The notes beneath the pieces are model-generated. The model worked only from the letters and a program-made list of their open reading frames with translations, was not told the origin of the DNA and searched no databases. Position numbers and translations under genes: made by a program. A DNA stretch of 62,408 bases from Flavobacteriaceae bacterium (GTDB lineage: Bacteria > Bacteroidota > Bacteroidia > Flavobacteriales > Weeksellaceae), in contig JAITMJ010000080.1 of assembly GCA_031277475.1 (NCBI GenBank), positions 1-62,408 of the forward strand. Reading direction: 5' to 3'. Numbering within the stretch: position 1 is the stretch's first letter; every line of letters begins with the position of its first letter. Of the stretch, positions 26,042 to 34,177 are shown piece by piece.

Positions 26042-26473
26042 TCAACCTGATTTTTTTCGTTTTCTCTCGTAAAGGATTTCCACGATTTTTCCACCGAACC
26101 AAGAGAATGGGAAAAAGGTGATAAAAATTAAAATTTTGTAAAACGTGGGATGATATGGAAATATGATAATATCCAACATAGCGATGAAAAGCAAAATAAA
26201 ACCGATTAAAATGGCGTAAGCCACTTTGGCATATTTCACAATAATGGCTGCGGCAATTCCTCCGATTGTGGAACCAACTCCTGATGAAAATAAAAGAACA
26301 ACAAAGAAATACGGCTCATGCCGAACAGATTTCAGCAGACTTTCCCAATGTTCAAACGGCGCAAATTCGCTATAATTAATCCACGCATGATTTAAGCGAA
26401 TTCCCAAAGAAATCACAAAGGAAGCCACTGCTAAACCAATTAAAACGCCGAATGTATTTCTTAAAAAATTCAT
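26042..26473 (-). CDS. small four-helix membrane protein of unknown function
   Basis: A 143-residue protein with four predicted membrane segments (about 5-25, 54-72, 78-98 and 110-130), the third beginning after GSTIGGIAAAIIVKYAKVAYA, and a basic C-terminus (YERKRKKSG). I do not recognise a family. Its ATG overlaps the stop codon of ridA (TAATG), so it is probably translated from the same message by termination-reinitiation. Confidence 0.65.
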   Translation of the reverse strand: MNFLRNTFGVLIGLAVASFVISLGIRLNHAWINYSEFAPFEHWESLLKSVRHEPYFFVVLLFSSGVGSTIGGIAAAIIVKYAKVAYAILIGFILLFIAMLDIIIFPYHPTFYKILIFITFFPFSWFGGKIVEILYERKRKKSG

Positions 26474-26853
26474 TAAAAACTATGGGCAATCATGGAAATT
26501 TCAATATTCACATTTTTTGGGAGACAGGAAACTTGCACTGTTTCCCGCGCCGGATAAAATTCCGAATCCAAATAAGAAGCGTAGATGTTGTTCATCACGG
26601 CAAAATCGTCCATATTTTTTAGAAAAATGGTTGCTTTTACCACATTTTTAAAATTCATTTCTGCAGCTTCTAAAATGGCTTTCAAGTTTTTCATTACCTG
26701 ATGTGTCTCATTTTCAATGCCTTTTGCTAATTCTCCGGTTTCGGGATTCACAGGAATTTGACCGGAAATGTATAAAATACCGTTAATAAAATTTGCCTGT
26801 GCATAAGGTCCGATTGCAGCAGGAGCATCTGTTGTAGAAACTATTTTCTTCAT
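26473..26853 (-). CDS. ridA: RidA family reactive-intermediate deaminase
   Basis: RidA hydrolyses the reactive enamine/imine intermediates made by PLP enzymes such as threonine dehydratase, protecting other PLP enzymes from damage. The 126-residue protein has the family length. It shows DAPAAIGPYAQANFINGILYISGQIPVNPETG near the N-terminus, the GSLKAILEAAG-like helix (LKAILEAAEMNFKNVVKATIFL), and PARETVQVSCLPKN carrying the substrate-binding Arg. ATG at 26853 is used; an upstream frame start at 26868 overlaps the promoter region. Confidence 0.93.
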   Translation of the reverse strand: MKKIVSTTDAPAAIGPYAQANFINGILYISGQIPVNPETGELAKGIENETHQVMKNLKAILEAAEMNFKNVVKATIFLKNMDDFAVMNNIYASYLDSEFYPARETVQVSCLPKNVNIEISMIAHSF

Positions 26854-26876
26854 AATTTTTCGTTGCAAACTTTGGG

Positions 26877-26884
26877 CAAATATA
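26877..26884 (-). promoter_or_regulatory. -7 box for ridA
   Basis: The minus strand reads TATATTTG, a perfect TAnnTTTG, 23 bases before the ridA ATG. It overlaps the end of the mvaA gene region, so ridA can be expressed independently. Confidence 0.55.
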
Positions 26885-26890
26885 AAAAAA

Positions 26891-28225
26891 TTAAAGATTC
26901 ATATCTCGCAACTCCCGAAGTTTGGAAATCACTTCGTGATGGCTCACGGTTTTGTCTTTAAAATAGTTCACGAAATATTGTTTTTCTTCTTCGGTGGCAT
27001 TAAACTGATTGAGAATGTTGAACAAGTGCATTTTCATGTGTCCTTTTTGGATTCCGGTGGTAACCAATGAACGCAATGCCGCAAAATTTTGAGCCAATCC
27101 GGAAACCGCCAAAACGCTCATCAATTCTTGCGCAGACGGTTTTCCTAAAAGTGCCAACGAAAATTTTACGAGTGGATGCAAATTCGTCAATCCGCCGACT
27201 ACACCAACGGAAATTGGCAAATCTATCCAAAATCTGAAAATTCCGCCGTCAATCGTGCAATGCGTGAGCGAGGAATATTTTCCGTTTCGCGAGGCGTACG
27301 CGTGGGCACAAGCGGATGTGGCGCGAAAATCGTTTCCCGTAGCGATGACTACAGCGTCCACGCCGTTCATAATTCCTTTGTTGTGCGTGGTTGCGCGAAA
27401 CGGCTCGATTTCCGCAATCGTAACCGCCTGACGAAATTTCCACGCAAATTCTTCGGGAGCAATGCCGCTTTCGTCTTTTAAATCTTCTATTTTGCAGGAA
27501 ACTTCGGCTCGCACGATGCAATCCGGAGTATAATTCGACAAAATATTCATCACAATTTGCAGCGAATTTTTTTCTTCAGATGTAAAATTTTCATCGTTTT
27601 CCACTTCTTCCCGTAAAGTTTTCCCGAAACGTTCCAAACAGGAATTAATAAAATTTGCACCCATAGAATCCACCGTATCAAAACTCGCTTTCAGTTGGAA
27701 ATAATTGGGCATTTCCGCAGTTTTGTCGATGAGCCGAATGTTCAATATTCCGCCGCCGCGTTTTCGCATATTTGCGGTGATTTCATCGGTAGTTTCAAAG
27801 AGTTTTTTCTTTAATTTAAAATTAAAAAAATGCTGAAGTTTGTGCGGTTCCACGTTCATAATGAAATGCGTGTGCCCAAGTTTTTTGGTGTTGATAATCG
27901 TGGTTTTGAAACCGCCTTTGTCTATCCAAAATTTTGCGGATTTTGAAGCGGCGGCAACCACGGAACTTTCCTCGACAGCCATCGGCAGAGATAAAAGTTT
28001 TCCGTCTATCAGGAAGTTTGGAGCGATTCCGTAAGGCATATAAAAATTGGAAATGGTGTTTTCCGAAAATTCTTCGTGCAGTTTTTGAAGTTCGGCATCA
28101 TTATTCCAATATTGTTGTAAAATTTGCTCAAAACTGCGGTCGCCACTCAAATATTCGGAGATGAGCCAATCTATTTTTCGCTGTTTGCTCAGTTTGGAAA
28201 AACCTTCAATCGGTTGATGATTCAT
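26891..28225 (-). CDS. mvaA: hydroxymethylglutaryl-CoA reductase, class II
   Basis: HMG-CoA reductase makes mevalonate from HMG-CoA and so commits carbon to isoprenoids in the flavobacterial mevalonate pathway; class II enzymes can also run the reverse, degradative reaction. The 444-residue protein has the class II layout. It shows MPYGIAPNFLIDGKLLSLPMAVEESSVVAA with the catalytic Glu at 85-86, RATTHNKGIMNGVDAVVIATGND with Lys283 and Asp290, ISVGVVGGLT, and GIQKGHMKMH with His396 in the mobile C-terminal flap. It is complete and probably heads the transcript that runs into ridA. Confidence 0.93.
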   Translation of the reverse strand: MNHQPIEGFSKLSKQRKIDWLISEYLSGDRSFEQILQQYWNNDAELQKLHEEFSENTISNFYMPYGIAPNFLIDGKLLSLPMAVEESSVVAAASKSAKFWIDKGGFKTTIINTKKLGHTHFIMNVEPHKLQHFFNFKLKKKLFETTDEITANMRKRGGGILNIRLIDKTAEMPNYFQLKASFDTVDSMGANFINSCLERFGKTLREEVENDENFTSEEKNSLQIVMNILSNYTPDCIVRAEVSCKIEDLKDESGIAPEEFAWKFRQAVTIAEIEPFRATTHNKGIMNGVDAVVIATGNDFRATSACAHAYASRNGKYSSLTHCTIDGGIFRFWIDLPISVGVVGGLTNLHPLVKFSLALLGKPSAQELMSVLAVSGLAQNFAALRSLVTTGIQKGHMKMHLFNILNQFNATEEEKQYFVNYFKDKTVSHHEVISKLRELRDMNL

Positions 28226-28244
28226 AAAAAATTAAATTGAAATT

Positions 28245-28252
28245 CAAAGATA
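28245..28252 (-). promoter_or_regulatory. -7 box for mvaA
   Basis: TATCTTTG on the minus strand (TAnnTTTG), 19 bases before the mvaA ATG. Upstream of it lie heptamer units (AGATAAA AGACAAA AGAC) at about 28270-28292. Confidence 0.55.
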
Positions 28253-28384
28253 CGACAGACTTCGGGAATAAAGATAAAAGACAAAAGACTTTTTGTTATT
28301 TGGATTTAACAAAGCATTAATCGTTTATTTGTATTAATCGCAATTTTACCCAAAATAAAAAAAATATGAATGTTAAAAAAGTTA

Positions 28385-28392
28385 TACTTTTG
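28385..28392 (+). promoter_or_regulatory. -7 box for the first OMP cassette
   Basis: TACTTTTG (TAnnTTTG) lies 24 bases before the ATG at 28417. The surrounding 60 bases are very similar to those before the paralogous gene at 29199. Confidence 0.6.
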
Positions 28393-28416
28393 CCGAAAAT
28401 TTATTAAATTTAATTT

Positions 28417-28920
28417 ATGAGAAAATTATTTTTGGCAGGCGCATTAGTGCTATTCGGAGCGATGAACGCTCAATTTAAAGTAGGGGCTCACGTTGGTTTA
28501 CCTATTGGTGACACCAGTGATGTGTATTCTTTCAATGTAGGTATTGATGCAGCTTACACTTGGCAAGTTGCAGAAAATTTTGATTTGGGAATCGCAACAG
28601 GATATTCTCGGTATATCTGGGAATCTGATCTTAAAGAAGATATAGAAGATAACGGGGAACGCAAAGCCCCAAGTATGGGTTATATTCCGGTTGCTGCAAC
28701 AGCACAATACAATTTTGAAGGAGGATTCAATATCGGAGCGGATTTGGGATATGCTATCTATGCAGGAAATCTTGAAGAAAGCGATGCCGGAGGTTTCTAT
28801 TATCAGCCAAAAATAGGTTATACCTTTGCCGAAAAGCACAATGTATATCTTGGATATAAAGGAATTGCTGAAGAAGTTGCTGTTTCATCCTTCAACCTTG
28901 GATACGCCTACAAGTTCTAA
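28417..28920 (+). CDS. outer-membrane beta-barrel protein, cassette 1
   Basis: A 167-residue protein with a signal peptide (MRKLFLAGALVLFGAMNAQ) followed by about eight amphipathic strands, each rich in G/Y/F/N and alternating residues (FKVGAHVGLPIG, FDLGIATGYSRYIW, YIPVAATAQYNF, FNIGADLGYAIYAG, YYQPKIGYTF, HNVYLGYKG, SFNLGYAYKF). The terminal aromatic F is typical of outer-membrane barrels. It is of the small OmpA/OmpW-like (porin-fold) type. The signal peptide, promoter and terminator are nearly the same as those of the gene at 29199, while the barrel bodies differ. Function unknown. Confidence 0.75.
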   Translation: MRKLFLAGALVLFGAMNAQFKVGAHVGLPIGDTSDVYSFNVGIDAAYTWQVAENFDLGIATGYSRYIWESDLKEDIEDNGERKAPSMGYIPVAATAQYNFEGGFNIGADLGYAIYAGNLEESDAGGFYYQPKIGYTFAEKHNVYLGYKGIAEEVAVSSFNLGYAYKF

Positions 28921-28948
28921 ATTCTGCTTTTAGAAAAAACGAAAACTT

Positions 28949-28977
28949 CGCCTCGTCTTTGATGAGGTGTTTTTTTT
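28949..28977 (+). terminator. terminator of OMP cassette 1
   Basis: The arms CGCCTCGTC and GATGAGGTG (nine pairs with two G-T) enclose a TTT loop and are followed by eight T. Confidence 0.85.
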
Positions 28978-29101
28978 ATGGCGAATTTTCAAAAAACTAA
29001 ATACAAATTCGGTTTATGCTTTTGGTTTTTTGCGTTTATAACACAAGAACAATACATAATATTTAATATTTAACCGGCTTTTTTTTATTAATTTTAATTT
29101 T

Positions 29102-29117
29102 CCCCCCCCCCCCCCCC
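29102..29117. repeat. 16-base C homopolymer upstream of OMP cassette 2
   Basis: A run of 16 C lies 25 bases upstream of the -33 element of the promoter at 29143-29172, in an otherwise A/T-rich region. Long G/C homopolymers slip during replication, so length variation could change promoter strength. Confidence 0.85.
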
Positions 29118-29142
29118 ATTTTTTAAAAAAAATAGAAAAAAA

Positions 29143-29172
29143 TTGTTAATATTAAAAAATGTTATATCTTTG
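29143..29172 (+). promoter_or_regulatory. promoter of OMP cassette 2
   Basis: TTG at 29143-29145, 19 bases, then TATCTTTG at 29165-29172: a complete -33/-7 pair, 27 bases before the ATG. Confidence 0.7.
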
Positions 29173-29198
29173 CAAAAAAATTATTAAATTTTAACTTT

Positions 29199-29744
29199 AT
29201 GAAAAAACTATTTTTAGTAGGTGCATTAGCACTATTTGGAGCGATGAACGCTCAAGAGAACTCTATTAAAGCAAATCCTCTTGCTTTTATTGGAACAGGT
29301 TCTGATATGGTAACCTATGAAAGAGTTATCGGAGGAACTTCATCTGTCGGTGTAGGAGCCGGTTATGGAAGTTACAAGATTGCCGGTACCAAATATACCA
29401 ATATCGGTGGAACAATATTTTACAGATATTATTTCAGTGAAGCCCTTAAAGGCTGGTATGGAATGGCTAATGTTGCCTACAACAACGGTACTATTAAGTA
29501 TGATCAAGATTTTTTTGGTGATGATGATGGTGAGGACAAAGACAAATTCAACTCTTTTGGCGGAGGTGTAAGAGCGGGTTATCAATTTCTTTGGGACAGC
29601 GGATTTACATTAGACCTTAATGCCGGATTTACCTATGTGTCATTTTCATATAAAAATGATAATGATGCCGGATTTGGAGATTTAGGCTTGAAAGCAAGCG
29701 GTATAGTTCCATCATTCGGATTAGGATTAGGGTACTCTTTCTAA
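29199..29744 (+). CDS. outer-membrane beta-barrel protein, cassette 2
   Basis: A 181-residue protein with the signal MKKLFLVGALALFGAMNAQ (cut after AQ) and a small barrel of about eight strands (IKANPLAFIGTG, SSVGVGAGYGSYKI, GGTIFYRYYF, GWYGMANVAYNNG, NSFGGGVRAGYQF, FTLDLNAGFTYVSF, IVPSFGLGLGYSF). One external loop is highly acidic (DQDFFGDDDGEDKDK). It ends in F, as barrels recognised by the BAM complex do. It shares signal, leader and terminator with the gene at 28417 but little of the body. A C16 tract upstream could make expression variable. Function unknown. Confidence 0.75.
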   Translation: MKKLFLVGALALFGAMNAQENSIKANPLAFIGTGSDMVTYERVIGGTSSVGVGAGYGSYKIAGTKYTNIGGTIFYRYYFSEALKGWYGMANVAYNNGTIKYDQDFFGDDDGEDKDKFNSFGGGVRAGYQFLWDSGFTLDLNAGFTYVSFSYKNDNDAGFGDLGLKASGIVPSFGLGLGYSF

Positions 29745-29772
29745 AAAAAAGTTTTAGAAACAACAAAAACTT

Positions 29773-29799
29773 CGCCTCGTCTTTGACGGGGCGTTTTTT
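29773..29799 (+). terminator. terminator of OMP cassette 2
   Basis: CGCCTCGTC pairs with GACGGGGCG around TTT, then T6. The left arm is identical to that at 28949; the right arm differs at three positions that all keep pairing. Confidence 0.85.
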
Positions 29800-29870
29800 A
29801 TGGCAAATTTTCTTGAGGTTCAAAGATTTATGCTTTGTCCAACCTTGAACTTTAAACCTTGAACTTTAAA

Positions 29871-30278
29871 CTAAAATAAGGCTTTTAAAAATTCGGCGGG
29901 CGTAAAACAAGGAAGTTTTTCGCTTTGATGATGGATAAAATCTTTTTTATTAAATGTGATAAAAGCATCGCATTTTCCTAAAGCCGAATAGTATTGAAAC
30001 GCATCTTCGATGTCGATAAAAGAGGAATTGACCGCCGCTTGCAAATCTTCATCAGACGTTGTTATGACTTTGATAAAGGAAAAATACGTTTTAAAAATCT
30101 GCTTGCTGTTCTCTTCTTTTTGCAGAAAAAAAGCAATGGTAAAAAATGTGGCAGCAGAGGTATAACAATCAATTGCACCCGATTCCGCGAGATGAAATAT
30201 TTCCATTGCCTGCTTGTAATTGCTGCGTTGCATGGCGTGTTCAAGAATCACGTTGGTATCCAAATATATTTTACGCAT
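29871..30278 (-). CDS. PIN-domain toxin (VapC-like ribonuclease)
   Basis: A 135-residue PIN domain. It starts with MRKIYLDTNVILE (Asp7), has the helix IDIEDAFQYYSA (Glu91/Asp92) and ends with KCDAFITFNKKDF (Asp104). These acidic residues bind the metal ions in VapC-type RNases that cut tRNA or rRNA. The usual second acidic residue near position 43 is not clear. The gene overlaps the upstream antitoxin by 8 bases and is transcribed with it. Confidence 0.85.
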   Translation of the reverse strand: MRKIYLDTNVILEHAMQRSNYKQAMEIFHLAESGAIDCYTSAATFFTIAFFLQKEENSKQIFKTYFSFIKVITTSDEDLQAAVNSSFIDIEDAFQYYSALGKCDAFITFNKKDFIHHQSEKLPCFTPAEFLKALF

Positions 30279-30510
30279 CGTGTTTTCCTTTGAGATATAG
30301 CGTTTTCACTTCTTCGTCTGTAAGATTTTTATAAGATTTAAGAATACCCACGAGTTTGTCTGAAGCGTATTCTTTTTCTTTGTCGCGGGCAACAAGTTTT
30401 TTTAAATAGGTTTCCACGATTTCAGACACGCTGGTTTGTTTTTTTGAAGCGTATTCTTTTGCTGTTTCTATCACGTTTCTGTCAAACCTGAGATTGAGTG
30501 TAGTCTTCAT
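30271..30510 (-). CDS. antitoxin of the PIN toxin (DUF6364-type)
   Basis: A 79-residue protein: an N-terminal strand and helix pair of ribbon-helix-helix type (TTLNLRFDRNVIETAKEYA), KQTSVSEIVETYLKKLV, and a C-terminal charged tail likely to wrap the toxin. It resembles the DUF6364 antitoxin family of Bacteroidota. It should bind and repress its own promoter; an inverted repeat overlaps the -7 box upstream. It is followed directly by the toxin. Confidence 0.8.
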   Translation of the reverse strand: MKTTLNLRFDRNVIETAKEYASKKQTSVSEIVETYLKKLVARDKEKEYASDKLVGILKSYKNLTDEEVKTLYLKGKHDA

Positions 30511-30511
30511 T

Positions 30512-30541
30512 TATGCGTATGTTTTTGCAAATGTACGCATA
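30512..30541 (-). promoter_or_regulatory. autoregulatory operator/promoter of the toxin-antitoxin pair
   Basis: On the minus strand, TACATTTG (30528-30535) is a TAnnTTTG -7 box. An 8-base inverted repeat, TATGCGTA at 30512-30519 and TACGCATA at 30534-30541, brackets and overlaps it. Binding of the antitoxin here would block transcription. Confidence 0.7.
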
Positions 30542-30697
30542 TATTTTAAGAATCATTAAAAAATTAAATTGAAATTAAATTCGTTTTATGCTTTTGGCGT
30601 ATGGCTTATGGTTTCTCGCTTTCCAGTCCTGAACTTTGAAACAAATTCGTTTTACGTTTTTATAACAGTACGGTAAGAATAAAGCAATAGGCTTAAA

Positions 30698-30798
30698 ACC
30701 CTCTGTGTCTCTTTTACTCTGTTTCTCTGTGTGAAATCAAAGAAAATTTGCTAATTTTAAACCCTCGAAACCCGAAACTCGCAACTCGTAACACATTG
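30698..30798. repeat. heptamer tracts before the DUF4846 gene
   Basis: CTCTGTG/TCTCTTT/ACTCTGT-type units (about 30701-30735) are followed by CGAAACC/CGAAACT/CGCAACT/CGTAACA units (about 30768-30796). These two subfamilies differ in sequence but keep the 7-base phase. They leave only a few bases before the ATG at 30802. Confidence 0.6.
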
Positions 30799-30801
30799 AA
30801 T

Positions 30802-31653
30802 ATGAAAACACTCATCCCATTATTTATATTTTTCGCTTGCAACGGTGAAAAAACGAAAGATTTAAACCTCGATAATTCATTAAAACAAGACACAATTTCT
30901 TTAATCAATAAAGATAAAAACACGATAAAAGAACGTTTTTTGCCGCCCGAAAATTTTGTTTGGATGGAAGAAAAACCGGATTCTTTCGGGTATTTCATAG
31001 AAAATTTTCCACTGAAATCTTATGGTTCTAGAATTTTAAAATTTGACGGAACCGAAATCGCCACACAAAATCTGCACGAAGCGATTTTTGATATAGACGT
31101 GGGCAACAGAGATTTGCAGCAATGTGCAGATGCCGTAATTCGGTTGCGCGCGGAATATTTGTTTAAAACCAAACAATTCGGCGAGATAAAATTTCACTTC
31201 ACGAGTGGCGATTTAGCAACTTGGAACGACTACAAAAACGGCATTCGCGCTTTCGTCAACGGCAATAATGTGAGTTTTCAAAAGACCCAAGATTTCGATG
31301 ATTCTTACCAAAATTTCAGAAATTATTTGGATTTGGTTTTCAGTTACGCCGGAACCATTTCCCTGAATCGAGAAACTTTTCCCGTTTCCGCCGCTGAAAA
31401 TTTAAAAACCGGCGACATTCTCATCACGCCCGGAAGTCCGGGACACGTGGTTTTCATCGTCGGCGTTTGCAAAAATTCCGAAGGAAAAAAACTTTATCTT
31501 TTGGGCGAAGGTTTCACGCCGGCTCAAAGCATTCACGTTCTTGCGAATCCGTTTCGTCCGGAAATTTCGCCGTGGTATGAATTGGATATGAACGCCGATG
31601 AAATCAAAACCGCAAGATATTTTTTCGATTCTGCGAATTTCAGAAGGTTCTGA
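30802..31653 (+). CDS. DUF4846 lipoprotein
   Basis: The protein has 283 residues, with a short lipoprotein signal whose acylated Cys is at 13 (FIFFACNG). The mature part matches DUF4846: RFLPPENFVWMEEKPDSFGYFIENFPLKSYGS, VGNRDLQQCADAVIRLRAEYLF, GDILITPGSPGHVVFIVGV (a papain-like NlpC-type strand with a His) and EGFTPAQSIHVL. The family's function is unknown; the PGSPGHVVFIV motif hints at a cysteine-protease-like fold but no catalytic Cys is obvious. ATG at 30802 is chosen because upstream codons fall in repeat DNA. Confidence 0.75.
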   Translation: MKTLIPLFIFFACNGEKTKDLNLDNSLKQDTISLINKDKNTIKERFLPPENFVWMEEKPDSFGYFIENFPLKSYGSRILKFDGTEIATQNLHEAIFDIDVGNRDLQQCADAVIRLRAEYLFKTKQFGEIKFHFTSGDLATWNDYKNGIRAFVNGNNVSFQKTQDFDDSYQNFRNYLDLVFSYAGTISLNRETFPVSAAENLKTGDILITPGSPGHVVFIVGVCKNSEGKKLYLLGEGFTPAQSIHVLANPFRPEISPWYELDMNADEIKTARYFFDSANFRRF

Positions 31654-31718
31654 GTTTTCCAATAATTTAGAGTTTGTTTAAATTTTTGGCTAAAACCTAT
31701 GGAATAATTTTTTAAAAA

Positions 31719-31770
31719 GCGGGCTAAAGTTCCCGCCCCGTCTTACTTTAGAATATTGGTTTTCAATATT
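31719..31770. repeat. two small hairpins in the gap before the M3 peptidase
   Basis: GCGGG and CCCGC at 31719-31736 pair around an 8-base loop with CTAAAG. A second hairpin, AATATTG/CAATATT, lies at 31752-31770. The first resembles dispersed GCGGGCTAAAG...CCCGC hairpins of Bacteroidota. It may also end transcription of the neighbours. Confidence 0.4.
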
Positions 31771-31868
31771 AGAATCTTGTCATTTTTTTCAGTAAATATT
31801 TTGTGAATACAGTTTTTCCGGTCCGGAATTTTCAAATTTAACTTTTAAAATACCTGTGTTTTCAAGGT

Positions 31869-33899
31869 TTATTCCTTTTTTTCAGAAACTCCAAACGCTC
31901 GTTTCAGCAAATTTTCCACTTTCGGTTCGCTGCCGCGAAAATTTTTGTAGAGTTCCATCGGGTCTTTTGTGCCGCCGGAAGAAAGCAGAATTTTGTATTT
32001 TTCGGCGATTTGCGGATTGAAAATTCCGTTTTCCTTAAAATATTGAAACGCATCCGCATCCAAAACTTCCGCCCATTTGTAGGAATAATATCCCGCCGAA
32101 TATCCGCCTTGAAAAATGTGTGAAAAACTCGGACTCATCGCTGTTTCGGGATTTTCGGGGTAAAGATTTGCGGCTTTGGTTTCTTGGGTTTCAAAAGTTT
32201 TGATGTCCGAAATTTGCTCGGATTTTGTGTGATAGCCCATATCCAAAAGTCCGAAACCGATTTGCCTCAACGTTTGATAGCCTTCCATAAAAGATTTGCT
32301 TTGAGAGAGTTTCGCGATTTTTTCGTCCGAAAGAATTTCTCCGGTTTTGTAGTGTTTGGCGAAGGTTTTTAGAAATTCCGGTTCGTAGCAAAAATTTTCC
32401 AAAAATTGAGACGGAAGTTCTACAAAGTCCCATTTCACAGAAGTTCCCGAAAGATTCGGATATTGTGTATTTGCCAAAACGCCGTGAAACGCATGTCCGA
32501 ATTCGTGGAAAAGTGTGGTTACTTCATTGAAAGTCAGCAAACTCGGTGTGTTTTTTGTCGGTTTTGAAAAATTGCAAACTACGGAAATATGCGGTCTGGA
32601 ATTTTCGCCGTTTTTTTGGTATTGATTTTTAAAACTCGTCATCCACGCGCCGGATCGCTTGCTTTTTCTGGGGAAATAATCCACATAAAGCAATGCTTTG
32701 AAATTTCCGTTTTCCGAAATTTTATACGTTTTCACGTCCGGATGATATTTTTGGACATCGCAGATTTCCGTAAATTCCAAACCGAAAAGTTTTTGCGCCA
32801 GTGCAAATACGGCTTCCTGAACTTTATCCAACGGGAAATACGGTTTCAATTCTTCATCATTCAAATCAAATTTTTGTTTGCGGAGTTTTTCGGCATAAAA
32901 AGCGTGGTCATAACTTTGGATTTCGTTTATTCCATCGGCTTTTGCAAGGATTTTTAACGCCTCGATTTCTCGGTTTGCAAACGGTGTTGCTTTTTCCAAA
33001 AGTTCGTTCAGAAAATCGAGAACTTTTGCGGGAGATTTCGCCATTCTTTCCTCCAAAACGAAGTCGGCATAATTTTTATAACCCAAGAGTTCGGCTTTTT
33101 CCTGTCGAAGTTTTATGATTTCTTTAATTAAATTTTGATTGTCGAATTTGCCGCCGTCAAAGGATTTTTTTCCGTTTGCCAAAGCCAATTCCTTGCGGAG
33201 TTCGCGGTTTTCGGCATAAGTCATCGCCGGAACGAAACTCGGAAATTGCAGCGAAATTGCGTATCCGTCGAGGTTTTTTTCTTTGGCATCTTCCGCATAT
33301 TGTTGCAAAACGGTTTCGGAAATTCCCGCCAAATCGTTTTTATTGGTGATGTGTTTAAAATAAGCATTCGTGGAAGCCAAAACATTTTGCCCGAATTGCA
33401 GCGATTTTACGGACAAATCCATATTTATTTTCTCCAATTTCTTCTTATCGGTTTCGCTTAAAAGTGCGCCGCTTCGCACAAAACCTTTGTAAGTTTCGTT
33501 CAGAAGTGTTTTTTGTTCATCGTTTAAATTGAGTTGATTTCGGGAATCGTAAACCGATTTTATTCTTTCAAAAAGTTTTTTGTTTTGAGAAATTTTTGAT
33601 GAAAATTCTGTCAGCAGCGGCGAAACTTCTTGCGCGATGTTCTGCATTTCATCGTTGGTTTCGGCGGAATTGAGATTGAAAAAAAGGTTTGAAACCACGT
33701 CTAATTGTTCGCCGGAAAAAGCTAATGCTTCGATGGTATTTTCAAAAGTCGGCATTTCGGAACGGTTGGCGATTTCATCAATTTCGTGTTCGGAAATTTT
33801 AATTAATGTTTTGAAAGCCGGCAGGAAATCTTCGTTTTTAATTTCATTAAACGGCGCAGAATGAAAAGGTGTGTTGAATTTTTGGGTTAATGTGTTCAT
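31869..33899 (-). CDS. M3 family metallopeptidase (oligopeptidase/Dcp type)
   Basis: A 676-residue zinc oligopeptidase of family M3A with no clear signal peptide, so probably cytoplasmic. It would remove dipeptides or cleave short peptides from protein turnover. The active site is TTLFHEFGHAFHGVL (HExxH) with the third ligand in FVELPSQFLENFCYE. Other family marks are FPLDKVQEAVFALAQKLFGL, KFPRKSKRSGAWM-like YFPRKSKRSGAWMTSF, and FSHIFQGGYSAGYYSYKWAEVLDADAF near the C-terminus. The length matches peptidyl-dipeptidase Dcp. Heptamer repeats begin six bases upstream of its start. Confidence 0.9.
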   Translation of the reverse strand: MNTLTQKFNTPFHSAPFNEIKNEDFLPAFKTLIKISEHEIDEIANRSEMPTFENTIEALAFSGEQLDVVSNLFFNLNSAETNDEMQNIAQEVSPLLTEFSSKISQNKKLFERIKSVYDSRNQLNLNDEQKTLLNETYKGFVRSGALLSETDKKKLEKINMDLSVKSLQFGQNVLASTNAYFKHITNKNDLAGISETVLQQYAEDAKEKNLDGYAISLQFPSFVPAMTYAENRELRKELALANGKKSFDGGKFDNQNLIKEIIKLRQEKAELLGYKNYADFVLEERMAKSPAKVLDFLNELLEKATPFANREIEALKILAKADGINEIQSYDHAFYAEKLRKQKFDLNDEELKPYFPLDKVQEAVFALAQKLFGLEFTEICDVQKYHPDVKTYKISENGNFKALLYVDYFPRKSKRSGAWMTSFKNQYQKNGENSRPHISVVCNFSKPTKNTPSLLTFNEVTTLFHEFGHAFHGVLANTQYPNLSGTSVKWDFVELPSQFLENFCYEPEFLKTFAKHYKTGEILSDEKIAKLSQSKSFMEGYQTLRQIGFGLLDMGYHTKSEQISDIKTFETQETKAANLYPENPETAMSPSFSHIFQGGYSAGYYSYKWAEVLDADAFQYFKENGIFNPQIAEKYKILLSSGGTKDPMELYKNFRGSEPKVENLLKRAFGVSEKKE

Positions 33900-33905
33900 T
33901 TTTTT

Positions 33906-33961
33906 GAGTTACGAGATACGAGTTACGAGTTACGAGATACGGGTTTCGGGTTACGAGGTTC
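33906..33961. repeat. eight-unit heptamer tract (GAGTTAC/GAGATAC)
   Basis: Eight uninterrupted 7-base units (GAGTTAC, GAGATAC, GAGTTAC, GAGTTAC, GAGATAC, GGGTTTC, GGGTTAC, GAGGTTC), the purest example in the window. A looser run with GGCTTAT, CGTCTAT and CGCTTGT units plus GCCAAAA-like units continues at about 34010-34105. Confidence 0.85.
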
Positions 33962-34114
33962 GGATTAAATTATAAATTTTAGATGATTATTCATTTTCAA
34001 TTTTTCCTGCTTCAGGCTGTAAGCAAGTAGGCTTATCGTCTATCGCTTGTTGCCTGTTATTTTCTACATTTTCGCCAAAGGCAAGAAGCCAAAAGCGATA
34101 TATTTTATCATTAA

Positions 34115-34147
34115 AAAAAATCTCTCCAAATTCAGGAAAGATTTTTT
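34115..34147 (-). terminator. terminator of gldJ
   Basis: Arms AAAAAATCTCTCC and GGAAAGATTTTTT pair with one mismatch around a 7-base loop, with T runs on both strands. Confidence 0.75.
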
Positions 34148-34177
34148 ATGTTTTAAACCAAAACTCCAATCGCTAAA

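Noticed and set aside
33906-33961. CRISPR array
   Set aside because: Units are seven bases long and contiguous, with no spacers, and no cas gene is present.
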